Notes under the pieces: generated by a model
Told to the model about the DNA's origin: nothing
The model's database searches: none
Seen by the model: only the letters and a program-made list of their open reading frames with translations
Program-made: the position numbers and the translations under genes
NCBI GenBank assembly: GCA_002633005.1
Contig: NMRA01000132.1
Location: forward strand, 141,162 to 205,161
Source of the DNA: Phoronis australis
Taxonomy: Eukaryota > Phoronida > Phoronidae
Direction: 5' to 3'
Length of the DNA: 64,000 bases
Shown: positions 46,975-60,260 of the stretch, one piece after another
Layout: the number at the start of each line of letters is the position of its first letter
How positions within the stretch are numbered: position 1 is the first letter of the stretch

Positions 46975-48558
46975 GGGTGAGCCACCCTTCGTAAACGAAA
47001 CTTGTCTCGTTTTGTAGCACCATGAGTTAACGACTAACAACTATACGTCACATTTATTACACCACAGCGTTATTGAACAGTACCAGTAGTACGATGCGGT
47101 TCGCGAACTACTGGTTGAATTATAACTGGTCAAATGTTTGAATTTCATTTCTAGTATTTGCATTTTAACTTAAATAATGGAAGATGACGATTTTTCGAAA
47201 ATATTTAAATCAATTTAAAAACAGCAAAGCGTGCAACGTATCTAGAGTGGGTGGGAATATCAAGTAATTAAAGGATGTGATTATTAACAAGAAACAAACA
47301 GTTATTATAGCTCAAGTGACAAGGCAAAAGAAATTACATCCGGGTTTCAGAAACAACGGTGGCAGCTAGCCAACCATGGAATGAAAGAAGTCATTTTCAG
47401 TATCACACCAATAGGTGTCTCTATCTGTTTAAGCGTGAGCTGCGGCGTAGTTGAGCAAGTTCCCGCGCGAGTGGTTGTTCGGGTGGTTCAGAATTCAATC
47501 TTTAAAACAGTGTCTAGTGCACTGTAAGTTAGACTTTACAACGCTGTCACTCTAATCGACTACGATATTTCTTTTATATGTACATTTGGTAAGCATGATG
47601 TCATTTATACGACTTCACCGTGTCACAACGCCCATATTGTCACAACTTGACATCGGGAATGTGGCAGTTTGAGCCAACATTCGAGGCCTAAATTGTCACA
47701 ACGGACCAACATCAAAACAGCACATCGACTTGAGGGACATGGTTGCCTGGTTTTACGGCCGAAAAATACACATTTTTGGGGTTATTGTTAGAAGAGATAG
47801 ACCTCATTAACGGTAGCTTTTACCTGGGCTATAACCTCACAAAATCCGCTGGTGCGTTTTTGTGATTTTATGATAAAACGCTAATTCGCTGAAATCAAGA
47901 CCGATGTCTTCGTCAGCCTAATTACCTACGGGAAACTAGGTCGCACGCTCGTCGCATAGATACCCGACCTCTATTGTTATTCCCAACAAAGACGCACTAA
48001 CAGGAAACCAATAGTGGCGTCCCATAGGCGGTAACCCTGCGACGCCCTTATATACCCGTCGCATGGATCTCGCAAGTTAAACAATAGCTTGCGACCTCCA
48101 TACGACGTCATTTGGCATGGGATACGCTTAAAATTCTCTGCCATTTATCGAGTGTGGTTTAGCTCTGCCAACAGTGCGTTAGACGGACCCCGGGAGTTAC
48201 AGATTCGATTCTGCGCTGAAGCTGATCTCAGAGATTTACTTTGCTCGCCGATAGTCTCTTTTGTATGGCTATGGAAAAGAGTAGCAACAGTTGTATGCTT
48301 TAAAAAAGCGCCTCCAACAATATTTAAGAAAGTCTCAAACTTACAATGTAAAACAGATATCTTGATCATCATCAATCACTAGTTATTCAGTTTTATCTGA
48401 ATTCCATTAAAGAAGACTTTGAGAATGATTTCTCCCACTCCAGTATTATTTTAACTCCTTATTTAATAAAACAATTGATTCATTGATTCTATTGTAAGAA
48501 ATATTATCATGGACGCTATGGTCACTTATAATAAATGTACCTTTTGGGGCTTGCCTTG

Positions 48559-48612
<54 letters not shown>

Positions 48613-49665
48613 GTTATTATTATTCGTTATCGTTATCATTGTCGTTCGTTGCCGTCAATTTGGTATTAATATTATCATTATTATCATTATTTTTATCGCA
48701 ATTATTATCATTGCTTTTATTACAATTATCATCATCATCATTATGTAATCGGATAATAAAGCAGTAATAAATATTAAACGCAGCGTACACATGTGAACCA
48801 CTACTGCTGAAACAAAGGTGTTCTTAACCACAGAGGTAATTTATAGAGGTCAAATCCTATGTACACCTGTAGTTCAGGCACTTACGTAGACATTACTTAA
48901 ACTACCTACCTTGGTGGGGAAAGCGCGCATTTTTATGTGAAATATCCCAAAACTGTAGCCACGTGTTGTGACATTTTTGGTAGGATTAGTACTGGTCCAA
49001 TTTGTCACACAAAAGTGTCGTACGATTTGGGCTGCGAGCTCTTAAGTGAAGCGGCAAATTGTCACAATTCTGTGTAGCAGGCCAGGTTTGAACCTGGGCT
49101 GCAGGTCTACTCGGCCGGGCTGCGACAACCATTCCCACTGTACACTAACAGCTGATGAGGTCAGCACCTCGATTTCAATTAACTTTGACTGGAAGCCTTT
49201 TTGAGGAATCGATGATTTCTAATTTAAGCAGAAGAACGACACCACAGTGTAGCATAGTGTTCCAGAAATATCCGCAAAAATGCGCCTAAAACCGCGCGTG
49301 TTCCCTAAACTTGAAGGAAGGCGCATACAATACTCGTTAAGGTACCCGTGTTGTCACACTCCCACTGCCGGTCGGAGAGCAAAAGTAGACAGCAAAGTGG
49401 TGTTTTTTGAAGCGCATCGGGTGTGCTTAGGCCACCTGACTGAGCCCATTGCCACCTCATTATCGGACTCATGGGAGCCCCCCCCCAGCATGAGGTTCCG
49501 GACGGCTAAAATCTTCCATTTACTTGCTTCCCTTAGGAAGTTGGAAAGACTGTTAATGATGTGAATGATCTAGGGATTTCCTCCAGGTTATGTGTCCATC
49601 AAGTACAGTGGGTTGCGAAGCCTTTGATTCTCGGCTTCCATGTCGGGGACCCAAGGAGACCAGGC
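46975..49665. other. No gene recognised; microsatellite inside
   Basis: Apart from the (ATT)n tract at 48559-48624 and its decayed flank to about 48750, only short unrecognised frames are seen. Confidence 0.4.
48559..48624. repeat. (ATT)n microsatellite
   Basis: About 22 units of ATT with one TTG interruption, followed by about 120 bp of decayed ATT/ATC triplets (to about 48750). Confidence 0.97.
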
Positions 49666-49822
49666 CAGGGGCGGATCTAGGATTTTGAGTTAAGGGGGGG
49701 CAGGGCAGAGAATTATCCAGGATTTTGCTCGTCAGACATTCGCACCCCCAAACTACCAAATGGAATGTGGGAGAATTTTAGGGGGGGCATGGCCCCCTTG
49801 GCCCCCACTAAATCCGCCACTG
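49666..49822. mobile_element. MITE, CAGTGGCGGAT family, 5-bp TSD CAGGC
   Basis: This is the cleanest member. It starts CAGGGGCGGATCTAGGATTT, ends CACTAAATCCGCCACTG, and is 157 bp long. CAGGC lies directly outside both ends (49661-49665 and 49823-49827). Its two halves are partly complementary with G- and C-rich runs near the ends. Confidence 0.9.
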
Positions 49823-51618
49823 CAGGCGTAGTGAATCGACTAAGCGATCTCCTGGCGAGTTCTATGAACATGGGACATGAGTTTTTTTGCATTAATTTTT
49901 TTCACTCTCAGTTATAGGTAATCATACAAATAAATCAAAGTTATCTTAATGCTTTCAAAAGTAACCTGAGTTACCGGCCTACACAAAGAAATATCTGTAC
50001 GTGGATCTGTCGATTGAGTCCATATCAGCAATCCTGTGTTAAAGTACGAGGTTACGAGCATTGAAACTCGGAAAGTTTAGAAATTAGGGATACCACACCA
50101 TAATATGTTGTTGAAAAACCTCCCTCAGTCGGGGTTTGCATTCCTCCACTAAATCCAGAGGACGTATCGCATTGCACGGCTACAAATTACAATAAACAAA
50201 CACCTGTTTCGCTCCGACAGCGGCAGGCCAGCTATTTTTATCATGTTCATCTGACCAGCACTGAGTTACTTACAATCATATTTGCCAGAACGCATTCTTA
50301 CTGCAGTTTTCAATTTTCGTTTAAGTCGGCTTAACAATAGTGTACTATAGTTACAACTGAACAGATAAGGACAATCCTAGGCTACCAAACGTTCCTGTCA
50401 GAAACGCGATCTATAGATTATAGAATTCTCACTTCCCACTCGAGGTAAACGGCTTAGTATTTAGTGTTTGCGTGTACCTGAGGGTCGCATCTTCAACGAA
50501 ATGATGACGTCAAAGTCGACTTTTAGTTTTGATATCTACACACTCAACGGATCCGTTTTCATTCATGTAAATCCACGAGTTGTAACGAATTACAAAATCG
50601 GTTGTCATCTTTTCGACAATGCGAAAAATGTTAAGAAACGTAATGAACTGCAGCTGGAAATGTTTAGCAACTTTCTGGTGAATGGGCGATGAATTCGTTT
50701 ACTGGAAATTACGTGTAGCGAAGTTCCTAGCAGTGGCGGATTTAAGGGGTGGGGAGCAAGGGGACCATGACCTCCCCTAAACCAGTTCGGGGTGGGAATA
50801 TCAGTTTTTGCAAAATCCTGTCTAATACTCTGCCCTGTCCCCGTGCTTTTTGTATCCGGTTTATGCGATCCTTATAGTCAGAGCAAATGCTAACTACACG
50901 AATGTTTCAATCGTTATTGAGCGAAACAGTTTCCATGCTAATGCATCCTTAACCAAGCTAATTATTTAGAGAAATCTCGACGTACATGGACACACATATT
51001 GTGTTACTGCAATATCTCTGACCGGGATTCAATTTGTGACTAAAGCGCCAGGTTTTGACCCGCGCAAAATGCAAAGCACTGTCAGCGCAGTGTTATGAAA
51101 AAACATAAATATTGCTCACTACGATTTTTACCGAGAACAAAACTACACTCTCGCATTGTTCACACGGATTGTTTATTTTGACAGTGTTGAGAATGTGTGA
51201 AAGCGTGAGGTCGCTTCTGATTAGTTGGGTCAGTGAAGCATATTTTGAAGCCAACAGAGTCGTCGCGGGTGATAGACATGGAAATCAAAATATTTCTAAA
51301 TAGTTTACTTAAGGAACTCAAGCGCTGACATACAAAGCAAAGTACTCGATACGCACAAATAATTGGCATTTTACGGTGACTAGGATACACTTGGAGCAGT
51401 AAATCGGTATTACATGTTACAAATTTGCTTTTACACACCATAAGCATGTTCAGAATCAGTTCGCTTAAAAAGTATGTAGAGAGACTCTAGAAAAATTCCT
51501 AATTTCGCTATATTCCGAAATTCATATATCGCAGATAGTTATTCAGATTCAACTGAAAATTTCAGATACTCAGACGTCATGTTTCCGATCCCATCCAACT
51601 GGCATAGTCAGTTGATAT
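49823..51618. other. No gene recognised; one MITE inside
   Basis: It contains the MITE copy at 50731-50866. Other frames are short and unrecognised. Confidence 0.4.
50731..50866. mobile_element. CAGTGGCGGAT-family MITE, right end decayed
   Basis: It begins CAGTGGCGGATTTAAGGGG and contains CAGTTCGGGGTGGGAAT and ATACTCTGCCCTGTCCCC in family order. The right terminus (GTATCCGGTTTATG) is eroded and no target duplication is visible. Confidence 0.7.
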
Positions 51619-51625
51619 TAGTCTT

Positions 51626-51876
51626 ATGCGCGCACCCAGGGGGGGCTCGGGGGGGGCTCGAAGGAGCTCCCCATTTGGCGAAGTGGGCAAAAAGGTCTGT
51701 CTCAGAGAGAAACAAAAAGTCCGAAAAAGTAGAAAACGAGACAAAAGTCCACCAAAAAGGCAGGAACAACCAAAACTACCAAAATAACGCAATAATGCAC
51801 AATTCATAGCTCTGAAAGTACCCAGTTTTTCTCAGTAAAAGGTCCACATCCAAAAAAATCGAGCCCCCCCATCTTT
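51626..51876. mobile_element. MITE, CATGCGCGNACCCAG family, truncated right end
   Basis: It shares with 63616-63856 the left terminus (ATGCGCGCACCCAGG), GCTCCCCATTTGGCGAAGTG, GGCAAAAAGGTC, AGAGAAACAAA and TCGAGCCCCC. The expected right terminus is absent; instead the sequence TAGTCTTA at 51619-51626 recurs at 51877-51884. Confidence 0.75.
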
Positions 51877-52319
51877 TAGTCTTACACATGTATTTGCCTA
51901 CCTACATGGCTTATAGGACCTTTCACACCACGGGTTTAGAACGGCCGGCCAACATTCTTTCTCAACCACAAGAATGTCAGGCCCAATGCGATAGATGATT
52001 TATGCGATTCAGCTCAGCCTGTCTCATTTAAATTTATTGCGCCCATGCCTTAGACAAGTGAGTGTCCTGAGCGTTCGAGATTGCCCATCTAAACACTGTT
52101 AAGAAAGCTTAACCCTTGGTCATCAAGGTTTTGAATAAAAAGTACCACATTCAAAATAGCAAATGCTTGGACACATACCCCCCCCCCCAGAGCTTATCAT
52201 TGCTTGAAATCAATGTTAAGAAAAGACTTTTGTGCCTTTGAAGCAGCACATTTATCTCCATTCGCGTGACGTCCATCACTATTAGCATATCCCAGTCGTC
52301 CGGAACATCTTGGCCTTTC

Positions 52320-52540
52320 GTAGCCTCCCCTTAGAGGTGTTTCATTTCTCAGTGCGCATGTGCGAGCTTCACTCAGAGGAAAGAAAGTCACGTGACTGCC
52401 AAAATGAATGTGCCGAAATACCCATGTGGTAACGGGCTAAAATTCAGCAAAAGGAGGCAGACCACGGATTAAGAATGACGTCGTGTACGTATTTTGAATA
52501 GACGGATAGACATTATTTCAGCTGTCTGTTGACCAAATCC
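52320..52540. repeat. Dispersed repeat with CACGTG palindrome, copy 2
   Basis: Counterpart of 32640-32900. The identical 12-bp palindrome AGTCACGTGACT is at 52386-52397, and CTGTTGACCAAATCC is near the right end. Confidence 0.55.
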
Positions 52541-52734
52541 CTTTTTAATTGAAGTTCGCACTTGCGCAGACATGAAACGCTTCCGAAGAATAATTGAGAC
52601 TACAAAAATGTCGAGGTGTTTCGGGTGGTCCCCTATATGAAGGCGGTCTCGTTCAGACCATGGCTGAAATGTCTTCTTTCAAACGCTGTTGGCAACTGCT
52701 CCACTTGGACATGAGGAATGACAACGTTAGGACT

Positions 52735-53060
52735 CTCCGGATGTTTGCGAAAAACATGAAAAATTACTTAATGAAGGGATAGTTCAGAAAACTATAACAG
52801 CATCTTTGGAGAGTTCAGCTGCAATTTCATCAAACGAAATTTTGTCATGTTATTGATATCGTTGTTTTGTTATCAATGTTCTTTTCTACTTTGCTACATT
52901 TTAATAAGAAATACATGGGCACGTAACCCAATTAATGGCAGATTGGTATAAAGTCAAAAGTCAATTCAACAGGATTTTTGCATTCAGAAAACATATACTT
53001 TTACACGCGTAAATTCTATATCTTTGTACCTACTTTTCGATAAACTCCCACGAAATATTA
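52735..53060. mobile_element. TTAA-family MITE, partial copy
   Basis: It contains AACTATAACAGCATCTTTGG, ATCAAACGAAATTTTGTCATG, AATTAATGGCAGATTGGTA and CATTCAGAAAACATATAC as in other family members. The left end is missing. Confidence 0.6.
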
Positions 53061-53202
53061 AAAGAATAAAACGAATAATGAACTCTTCGTGGCCTTTAAA
53101 CTGACGTCAAAAGGTCATGACCCACCTGGAGGTCACTGAAGTTCACTGAGGGCTGCCAGTCTTCCTTGACTTACTAAATGAATCTTTGTCACTAAGGTTA
53201 CG

Positions 53203-53660
53203 TAGGGGCACAGAATAATGCCCAAATCTTGCTAACTTTGGAAAGTCATATCTCAGGAACGGCTCCGCCGGTATGAGAATTTCACACGCAACGTTTCATT
53301 CTGAAAAACGCCGCGTTAGGAATTGTTTTTAAAATGTTCCACTTTTGCATGGCGGGCTATCGAAACAGGACCCATGATTTGAATTTAAAAAATTGAATTT
53401 TGCCACAAATTTTAAACGAAACGCCGGATATTTTTAAAACTGTAACAAATTTCGGAGACTTTAAATTTCAACAATTTAATCATATATATCATTTGAAAAA
53501 AATCATCTAATTGATGGCATTGTTTTTTATGAATGGAGCTTTCTTTTTTGGTAAATTTTATTAAAATGATATAGTCACGCGATCCAATTAATCACAGATT
53601 ACCATGAAGTAGTTGCAATGCCAAGTGAATCGAAAGATTAGACTAATGCTTTTCACCATA
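53203..53660. mobile_element. TTAA-family MITE, copy with left end
   Basis: The left end is CTAAGGTTACGTAGGGGCAC, that is, GGTTAYRTRGGG after a mutated TTAA (CTAA). It continues AACTTTGGAAAGTCATATCT, AAAACTGTAACAAATTTCGG and GATCCAATTAATCACAGATT. It follows directly after the 52735-53060 copy. Confidence 0.65.
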
Positions 53661-55535
53661 AAATAAATCAATGCGCGTTGTACGTTTCCAATATTTTTTA
53701 AAAAATTGCATTTTTAACAATCACTTCCGGTCAGGTGGTGCCATGAGACCTCTACAAATTACGTCAGCGAGGATGACCGCGACCTTTGGCTGCAGAAACC
53801 TGCTGAGTGTTTCATTAACGGGGACGGTTGAATGGAACAAATTTCCAAGCGGCATGGGTCAGGGGGTGTGTATCCACTTCATTTACTGAAACAGGATTGT
53901 CTGTCCCTTTTAGTGGCGCTACCTAACGACATATCTACTTGTGACTAGGAATATTGCTGAACGGAAAGTTACCTGAGTAAAGCTGAAGATGATTTTTTAT
54001 AATACAGGTATGTTTCGCAACAACAGTGGAAGTCATAGCAAACTTCTTAGGTTTACAAATCTGTAGAGCGGCAGCAAGAATGTGTAGAAAATGCTGAGAT
54101 AACCCCACTTACACACAGCTATATGTTTTGACGTCACGGCCTCCTTGGCTGGCAATAACGAGGACCCATAAGAATGGACGGCGTAAGAAATCCCTCATCA
54201 CGACACTTATACTTTGTGAGTCTACGAAAGCGTGCGATTCCACACAATACAACAACATGGGTGGGAGTGCGTTTAATTTTATATGTAAATATTACACGGT
54301 CAGGAATTGCCATCGATATTGTCCGAAGCAGATTGATCACAGAAGAACGAGGATGACCAGAATTAAAGTAGGAACTAGAAAAACATTGAAAATCCCAAGT
54401 CTTGATGATCACTGTAAATATTTGAACTGATTTAAATGCTTGCTGGTAATGTGGCTAAGCTAATAGAGTGCTTCTTCGGTCGAGCTTAAAACGCCAGCCT
54501 CAAGCATCAATTGATCCGACTGCAGTTTTACGACACCACCGTTATAACTTAAACCAGTGGAGTAAGAACATGTCCTTAATTCGATACATTCGTAGTTCTC
54601 GGTAATGCATAACAGTAGGCGGGAGTTCGAATGTGCTAGCGAGCTTACTTCTACACCTGGGATCAACGGCCTCTTTTCACCAAAATATATTGCATGTACA
54701 TCTAAAACCAATCTGTTAAGTAAGTATTTTCATTAAGTCCGTCATTATCGTTTAGTTTGCAGATGACACGAGGTCCATCTGCTGTTGTGGTCCGGGTAGA
54801 ACCAGAGACATGACTGAAAATGACGTCGAATCACTTTCAAAGTTTAGGTTGCCCAATCGTGTTTCGTATGTGAAGATCGTGTTCACACGATGCGCATTTA
54901 CTGGAAGAGGCTATGAAGACACGCTCTGTCTAAGAAGTTGACTTTTGGTTTAGGCCTGTGAACACTATACTAACTTTTGTCGAAAGTCTCAAGATTTTTA
55001 TCGGCGACAAGTTCAATTGAATCAGCGTGCAAGATTTAATTTTGTCGCCGGCGACAGAGGCCTTTCGTATTAAGCGACAAAGAACTCGTAAACATTTCTG
55101 CGAGTGAAAGAGCCTATTCAACACGCACTGATTCTTCCGTAAGGCGTAGAAATGGATATTTTACGTAGAATAAGCATGGTACGATCCGCGTATCCATATT
55201 GACGCACAGCAACTTTATTTGCCCCCGTAACCACGAGACACTTTCGAAGAGTTGCCGACTGTTTTAAGAACATGTTATAACTGGTGATATTGACTTTGTG
55301 AGAAGGAAGAAAGCTTCAAACAAATATATAAAACTACAATTCAAATTTGGCTCAGAAGTGGCATTCATTCGCCCACTTCGGAGGCAACGCTAACGCACAT
55401 TTCATAGTTCGCTCAGCGACTTAAAAACCCTAATGCTGTACTGGAAGGAAACGTGATCTTGAGAGCAGGACCTATCCTGAAATAACGTATGAAAACACTG
55501 GTCCGCATGGAGTGATTCGTCATATACGACTAGTC
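53661..55535. other. No gene recognised
   Basis: Overlapping frames on both strands at 54128-54430 are not convincing as genes, and no repeat was identified. Confidence 0.4.
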
Positions 55536-55677
55536 CATGGGCAGCGCACCATAGGGGCTGGGAGTCTATAGCCCTCCACTCGGCTGCGCCGCCCTTGATT
55601 TATGAGCGATGCACCGCAGGGAGGCTGGGGGGCGGGGGCTATAGCCCTCCACTTTTTTCGGAGCTGCGCCACCCATG
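55536..55677. mobile_element. CATGGGCGGCGC-family near-palindromic MITE (possibly two fused copies)
   Basis: It begins CATGGGCAGCGCACCATAGG and ends GAGCTGCGCCACCCATG. CTATAGCCCTCCACT occurs twice (about 55570 and 55640) and an internal CGCCGCCC-TTGATTTATG junction suggests one element next to or inside another. The flanks (TAGTC and CTAAC) do not match. Confidence 0.75.
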
Positions 55678-58600
55678 CTAACTTACATGAATATTAGGCC
55701 TGTGCAGACCTCTGACGGAAAATTTGGCACTACGAAAATACCCAAAGCGTTACGGATATGCGATCTACGAACAAGTTCACGTGCACGCTTCGTTCCCAAT
55801 CGTAACAATGGGATAGAATTCCGGTTGGTGATACAATGTACATGTAGTGAAGAGATCAAGCGGAAGTGAACTTTCCCACCAAATAACGCATAGCAATAAC
55901 TGATGAATTTGTATCTTCTGTTTTCAAATCAGCCTGTGTATCGGCTTCACATTTTCTAAAAACTGACGCTTAAAAGTTTTAACAGACTTTTAGACAGTTG
56001 CGTTTAGTCTGTTTAGCTGATGAAAAAGCGAAATTTGAACAGGGTCTTTTTCTTGCCTGAAACAAGTCTCAGTCATAATATTCCTTACCGTTATAGGATT
56101 CTCTTTGCGTTACCAACAAGAACATGGAAAGCATCAAGAAAACGAAACTGCGAATATGGAAATAGCGCACGTACGGATTGCAATTCTAGGTCGGATGAGC
56201 ATTGTAATATTACCTCCACAGCGCTTCGGTTAAGAATTCAGCAATGATTCACTAACAGCGACGAAATGCCCCTTTAAGGTCTATAGTCTGTACGCGAAAT
56301 GAACGACTCTGTGTTCAGGTTGGCTTTGCTCCATGTGTGTAAGTAATACTTGTGTAGTATTGGGAAATACACATGCGTGAATCTAATTATTATTTTGTAC
56401 CCTAGGTCTGGCCTGGATGACATTATATCTGACCTGCTTACCAAATTATAGAAACTATGTAATTTTGTGAGGGCTTAATTTATCACTAATGCCTACAGTA
56501 CATTGGATTTATAGATATCCAACCTACAATAGGAGACAGACGGTGAGATCGCACTTAACAATCCCAAAACGCGAATGTGCCGTGACCAATTCTATGACTG
56601 GTTCTTGCTAAAACCTGGATATCTTAATTAGTGCATTTGGCAAACATGATGAGATTGTTCAAAAGTTAAGACATGCGGTGTACTAAGTGTCCACTTAAAA
56701 CTTTTGACCGCTGGTGTCTGTCATTTTCAACAACAACTGTCCCGTTTTCCCGTGAGAATCCCTTGACCACAGCAAAAACCTTCAAGATCTCCTACAGCAG
56801 GCTGAGAAAGTGTACGTTTATCGAATCCAAACACGCGGTGATTTAGAAATTATCTAATCATCTAGTCGCACCACTGCCGTGACAAAAGTCCAGCTAGAAA
56901 CTTTATAAATCCGATGCACAACTTTGGGGAAATCTCTGTAAAACACTGTCATAATAAACGGGTGCGCTGTAACCTTTTATAATTGTTGAAAAAAATGTTT
57001 TGTTTAACACTGCCGTTCAACACAAACCGATCTTCAACCTAATAACAGTTTCTCGTGAGCTCGAAAAAGACGCCAGCGCTGGAGCGTGTTTCTGATCAAC
57101 GAAACATGTTCAATTTGAAAAAAAGAATCTTACTTTAAACACGTTGAACAAAAGAACATTCCACTCAGCAAACAGGTCTCACGCGACAAACCAATTTTAG
57201 CCTGTTTTGTCACTAAGCCCTGTTTTGAACGGATATCTTTCAGTATTCTAAACACAAAATTCGAAGCACGGAAAATGGTAATATTGAAATCATAATTACT
57301 TTAACTTGGCAAAGCTGTTGCTTCAGCAATAGACAAGACACGCACGTGCGTAGGTCAACTACCGAGAGGACTATTGGTCGTCAACAAATGTAACTTCCTC
57401 GTTTTTGCTGAAGCCTGGTTCCACGTGACCCTTTTGCGACCTGAGCAACAATCGAGTGTCAAACCAGGCAATTTTATTTGCTCAGTTAAAATCATGAACA
57501 TGCGTTCCGTCGTTCAGTAGACAATTTTCTGCTGCTACATGTACCATCGCTGCTCTCCTCTCAGATCGACACTTGTTAAAATGAATAAGGCTGACTAAGT
57601 TCTCATTTCAAGCAGGTGAATGCAAATTTCCCTGGTATAGCGATTCTTTGTTCGTGATCACGCGACATGCGAAATTATGCACAGATTATCGTTGTATTAG
57701 TCGCGAACAACGAACAGAAACGAATTGCGTAAAGTTATACCACCGTTATTGCAAATAATTCCACACTTATTGAGAACTTAAGAAGTGTGTCGCTAAACGA
57801 ATGTATCAAAGGATTTCTTTAGGCCTACAAAGACTATAGTAAGCACAGTTCTAACTATTGTGCACCTACTTTCGTATACTGTACAAGCGATGTTCCTAAC
57901 AAGCGCTAAGAGTTTTCATCGTTTCCGCTCAAGTTGTGCGCCTTGAACACAACCAACACATATGTCAAAACTTTGTAAATGTGGGTAAATATCAGCATAA
58001 GTCAACCTACCATCATGACACGCACAGTGCAATTTACATGTTAAAATCTTTTATGTTTCAGTCTTCTTGTAATGAGGTTACTTGCACCTGTTTCGGTCGT
58101 ACATTTATGTAACGTTGTTTAACAGGGACTCAGATCCCTCTGGAAGGTCAAAAAGCCAAAAGTCAATCTGAAGCCTGCCAGATTAAACTTTTGTTGACGA
58201 CGTAATTAGAAACTCACAGGAGTTCGTAAACTTTCACTATAATGTCATTTTATAAATCTTAAATTAAAACACGTGTTTATAGCACCAGTACATCTGTAAT
58301 TTGTTTGGGCCCACCACTCCACAGCAGAAAACTTACACTTTTACACTTCCTAAACTTTCTTTTGAAGTTTGAGGCAACGTTCTCGAGCCATAACAAAAGA
58401 AAGTTATTACAACTGTTACTGAAGTACACGCACTCGTGCACAGTAAGAATGATGGCGACGTTTCGTTGTGTTTAATAGATCACCATCATCATCAGCTCAT
58501 CAGCAGACAGGTGATTGTCATGGCGAAGACTGCTTATGTCACCCACGAGTGTAATCATTACTAATAAAATTATAATATGACAATCGTTTATTGAATTTCT

Positions 58601-59747
58601 GTAACCCTGACAGCAAATTGTAAAAAAATACATCGCAACCTAGGGTACCGTATTTACACAAGAGTGTGCAGACGACAGCAAAAGTGTTTTCAATGAGCAA
58701 AGGGAGCTAGTGTAAAACTTACCATTTAGTTCTGTGCCCACGTACCGCGGATGGTACCATAAGAACGCCAATCCTTTTAGCTTGGGCATTTGGTCTGCCT
58801 TGCACAATACCGACGTTTCTCTCCGTTTAGTGCCCTGTAACTAAACCCAATTTCAATCCGTGCTTTGTATATAGTTAAGTAAGCGTGCGTCTCGTGTTCA
58901 CAGTCCGGGCTAGAGTGTGTTTATTTTAAAACTCAACACCAACTAGACAAGACGGAAAAAATTGGCTTGCATGCTCCTTACAGACCTAAAAATTCAAAAC
59001 GTGTAATTATTCTCTCGCAGTACTGTCACGGGTGCTTCCAGAACATTGCGCACCCAGGTCCCTGAGGGGTATGCGACCCAATTTTTTACCTTCCTAAAGA
59101 CATTATGCGTGTGTCGAATAGTGCGAAACCGTTATCTTCTACATGTGGTCTCGTGGCTATGATTTTCACGAAATTGCCACTCTCCCGGCGCGTCAACTTT
59201 ACTGTAGCGATTGTTTTGAAGCGAAAAACAGAGTTACAGTCTGCTGTTGATTATTTCGTTCAAATTGAGAAATGAAGAAAAAACTTGTTAATAAGTACGG
59301 ACAGTGTGTAAGAGCACAAATCCAACAAAGGACTTGCAACGAGATACTTTTTCTTTTGCAGAAGGACTTAGAGTTCTTGTCTCAGACTCTTATAAATCGG
59401 CACGTGCTAGTAGGCCCAATGTCAAAGCAGCGTGCATTGATTACGGCCAACGCATATTATACCCGCTATAACATAAAAGCTGCAGAAACTTGCAGAAACT
59501 GTTTTGACCCTGGTGCAATGTTGCCGAAGACTAGGACTACTTTATGGCTCTGTCCTTATACACGTTTGATAGGAAACAGTTCCTCTGTAAGAAAACGTCA
59601 TTGTTTATCAATTAAAAACAGATTTGGGTAAAATATAGAACTGGTTAAGCAAACCTCCCAAGATTTAGACACACAGACAGGACCAATAGAGCGGTTTCCA
59701 AACGTGTCTCTTGGGGGGCGTGGAGGAGTAGGTCTAACTAGTCACGT
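55678..59747. other. No gene recognised
   Basis: About 4 kb of AT-rich sequence with short open frames only. The longest frame (119 codons, 59272-59631, + strand) has no recognisable domain or repeat. Confidence 0.4.
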
Positions 59748-59782
59748 CATGGGTGGCGCACCATAGGTGGATGGGGAGAAAA
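59748..59782. mobile_element. CATGGGCGGCGC-family fragment
   Basis: CATGGGTGGCGCACCATAGG plus a few more bases match the left end of the 55536 element; the rest is lost. Confidence 0.6.
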
Positions 59783-60074
59783 TGTTGCTCAAATTCAAAT
59801 TTTGGCCTCTGGCATGATGAACATGGAATAAAAAACTCAGTGATGCTCCATATTGCTTACATTTTTACGGGGCTCACCCAGATTGCTTCCAAAGTGTTAC
59901 TGTAACTGTAAACGACTTTTTGCTTCAGATGCCCAGAGTTCAATTTGTCTGTTGAATTGGCACCTTTCTATGGCCGCCTTGGTTGAGAGGGGTGAGTGTC
60001 TATTGGAAAAGTCGACGAATAGTAAACCTGAATTGGGGTCCGCGTATGTCCTACGTTTTCCCACGGTTTGCCTC

Positions 60075-60260
60075 ACAATTGACCCATCGTCAGGATTTTG
60101 GGTGACGGCTTAACTGACCAATCAGAACGCAGCATTCGTGACACACCATCGTTTCCAAGCCGCCATTTTATCCGACAAACAACACGTTGCCGGGTAAAAC
60201 TTATTGTTTGTTTGACGACATCGCGCTAGAGGCGGAGCTTGCGATACATGTAGGTCAATT
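60075..60260 (-). repeat. Dispersed promoter-like repeat, copy 2
   Basis: Reverse-strand relative of 27570-27750: read on the - strand it has TTTTACCCGGCAACGTG, TAAAATGGCGGCTTGGAAAC and CTGATTGGTCAGTTAAGCCG in the same order. By eye about 70-75% alike. Confidence 0.7.

Noticed and set aside
49075-49135. tRNA-like A/B-box pair on the - strand (GGCCGAGTAGACC and GGTTCAAACC)
   Set aside because: The two boxes are much too close for a tRNA and no cloverleaf forms; at most a decayed tRNA-derived SINE.
59272-59631. 119-codon + strand frame starting MKKKLVNKYGQ
   Set aside because: Longest frame in its area but no domain, no repeat copies and ordinary base composition.
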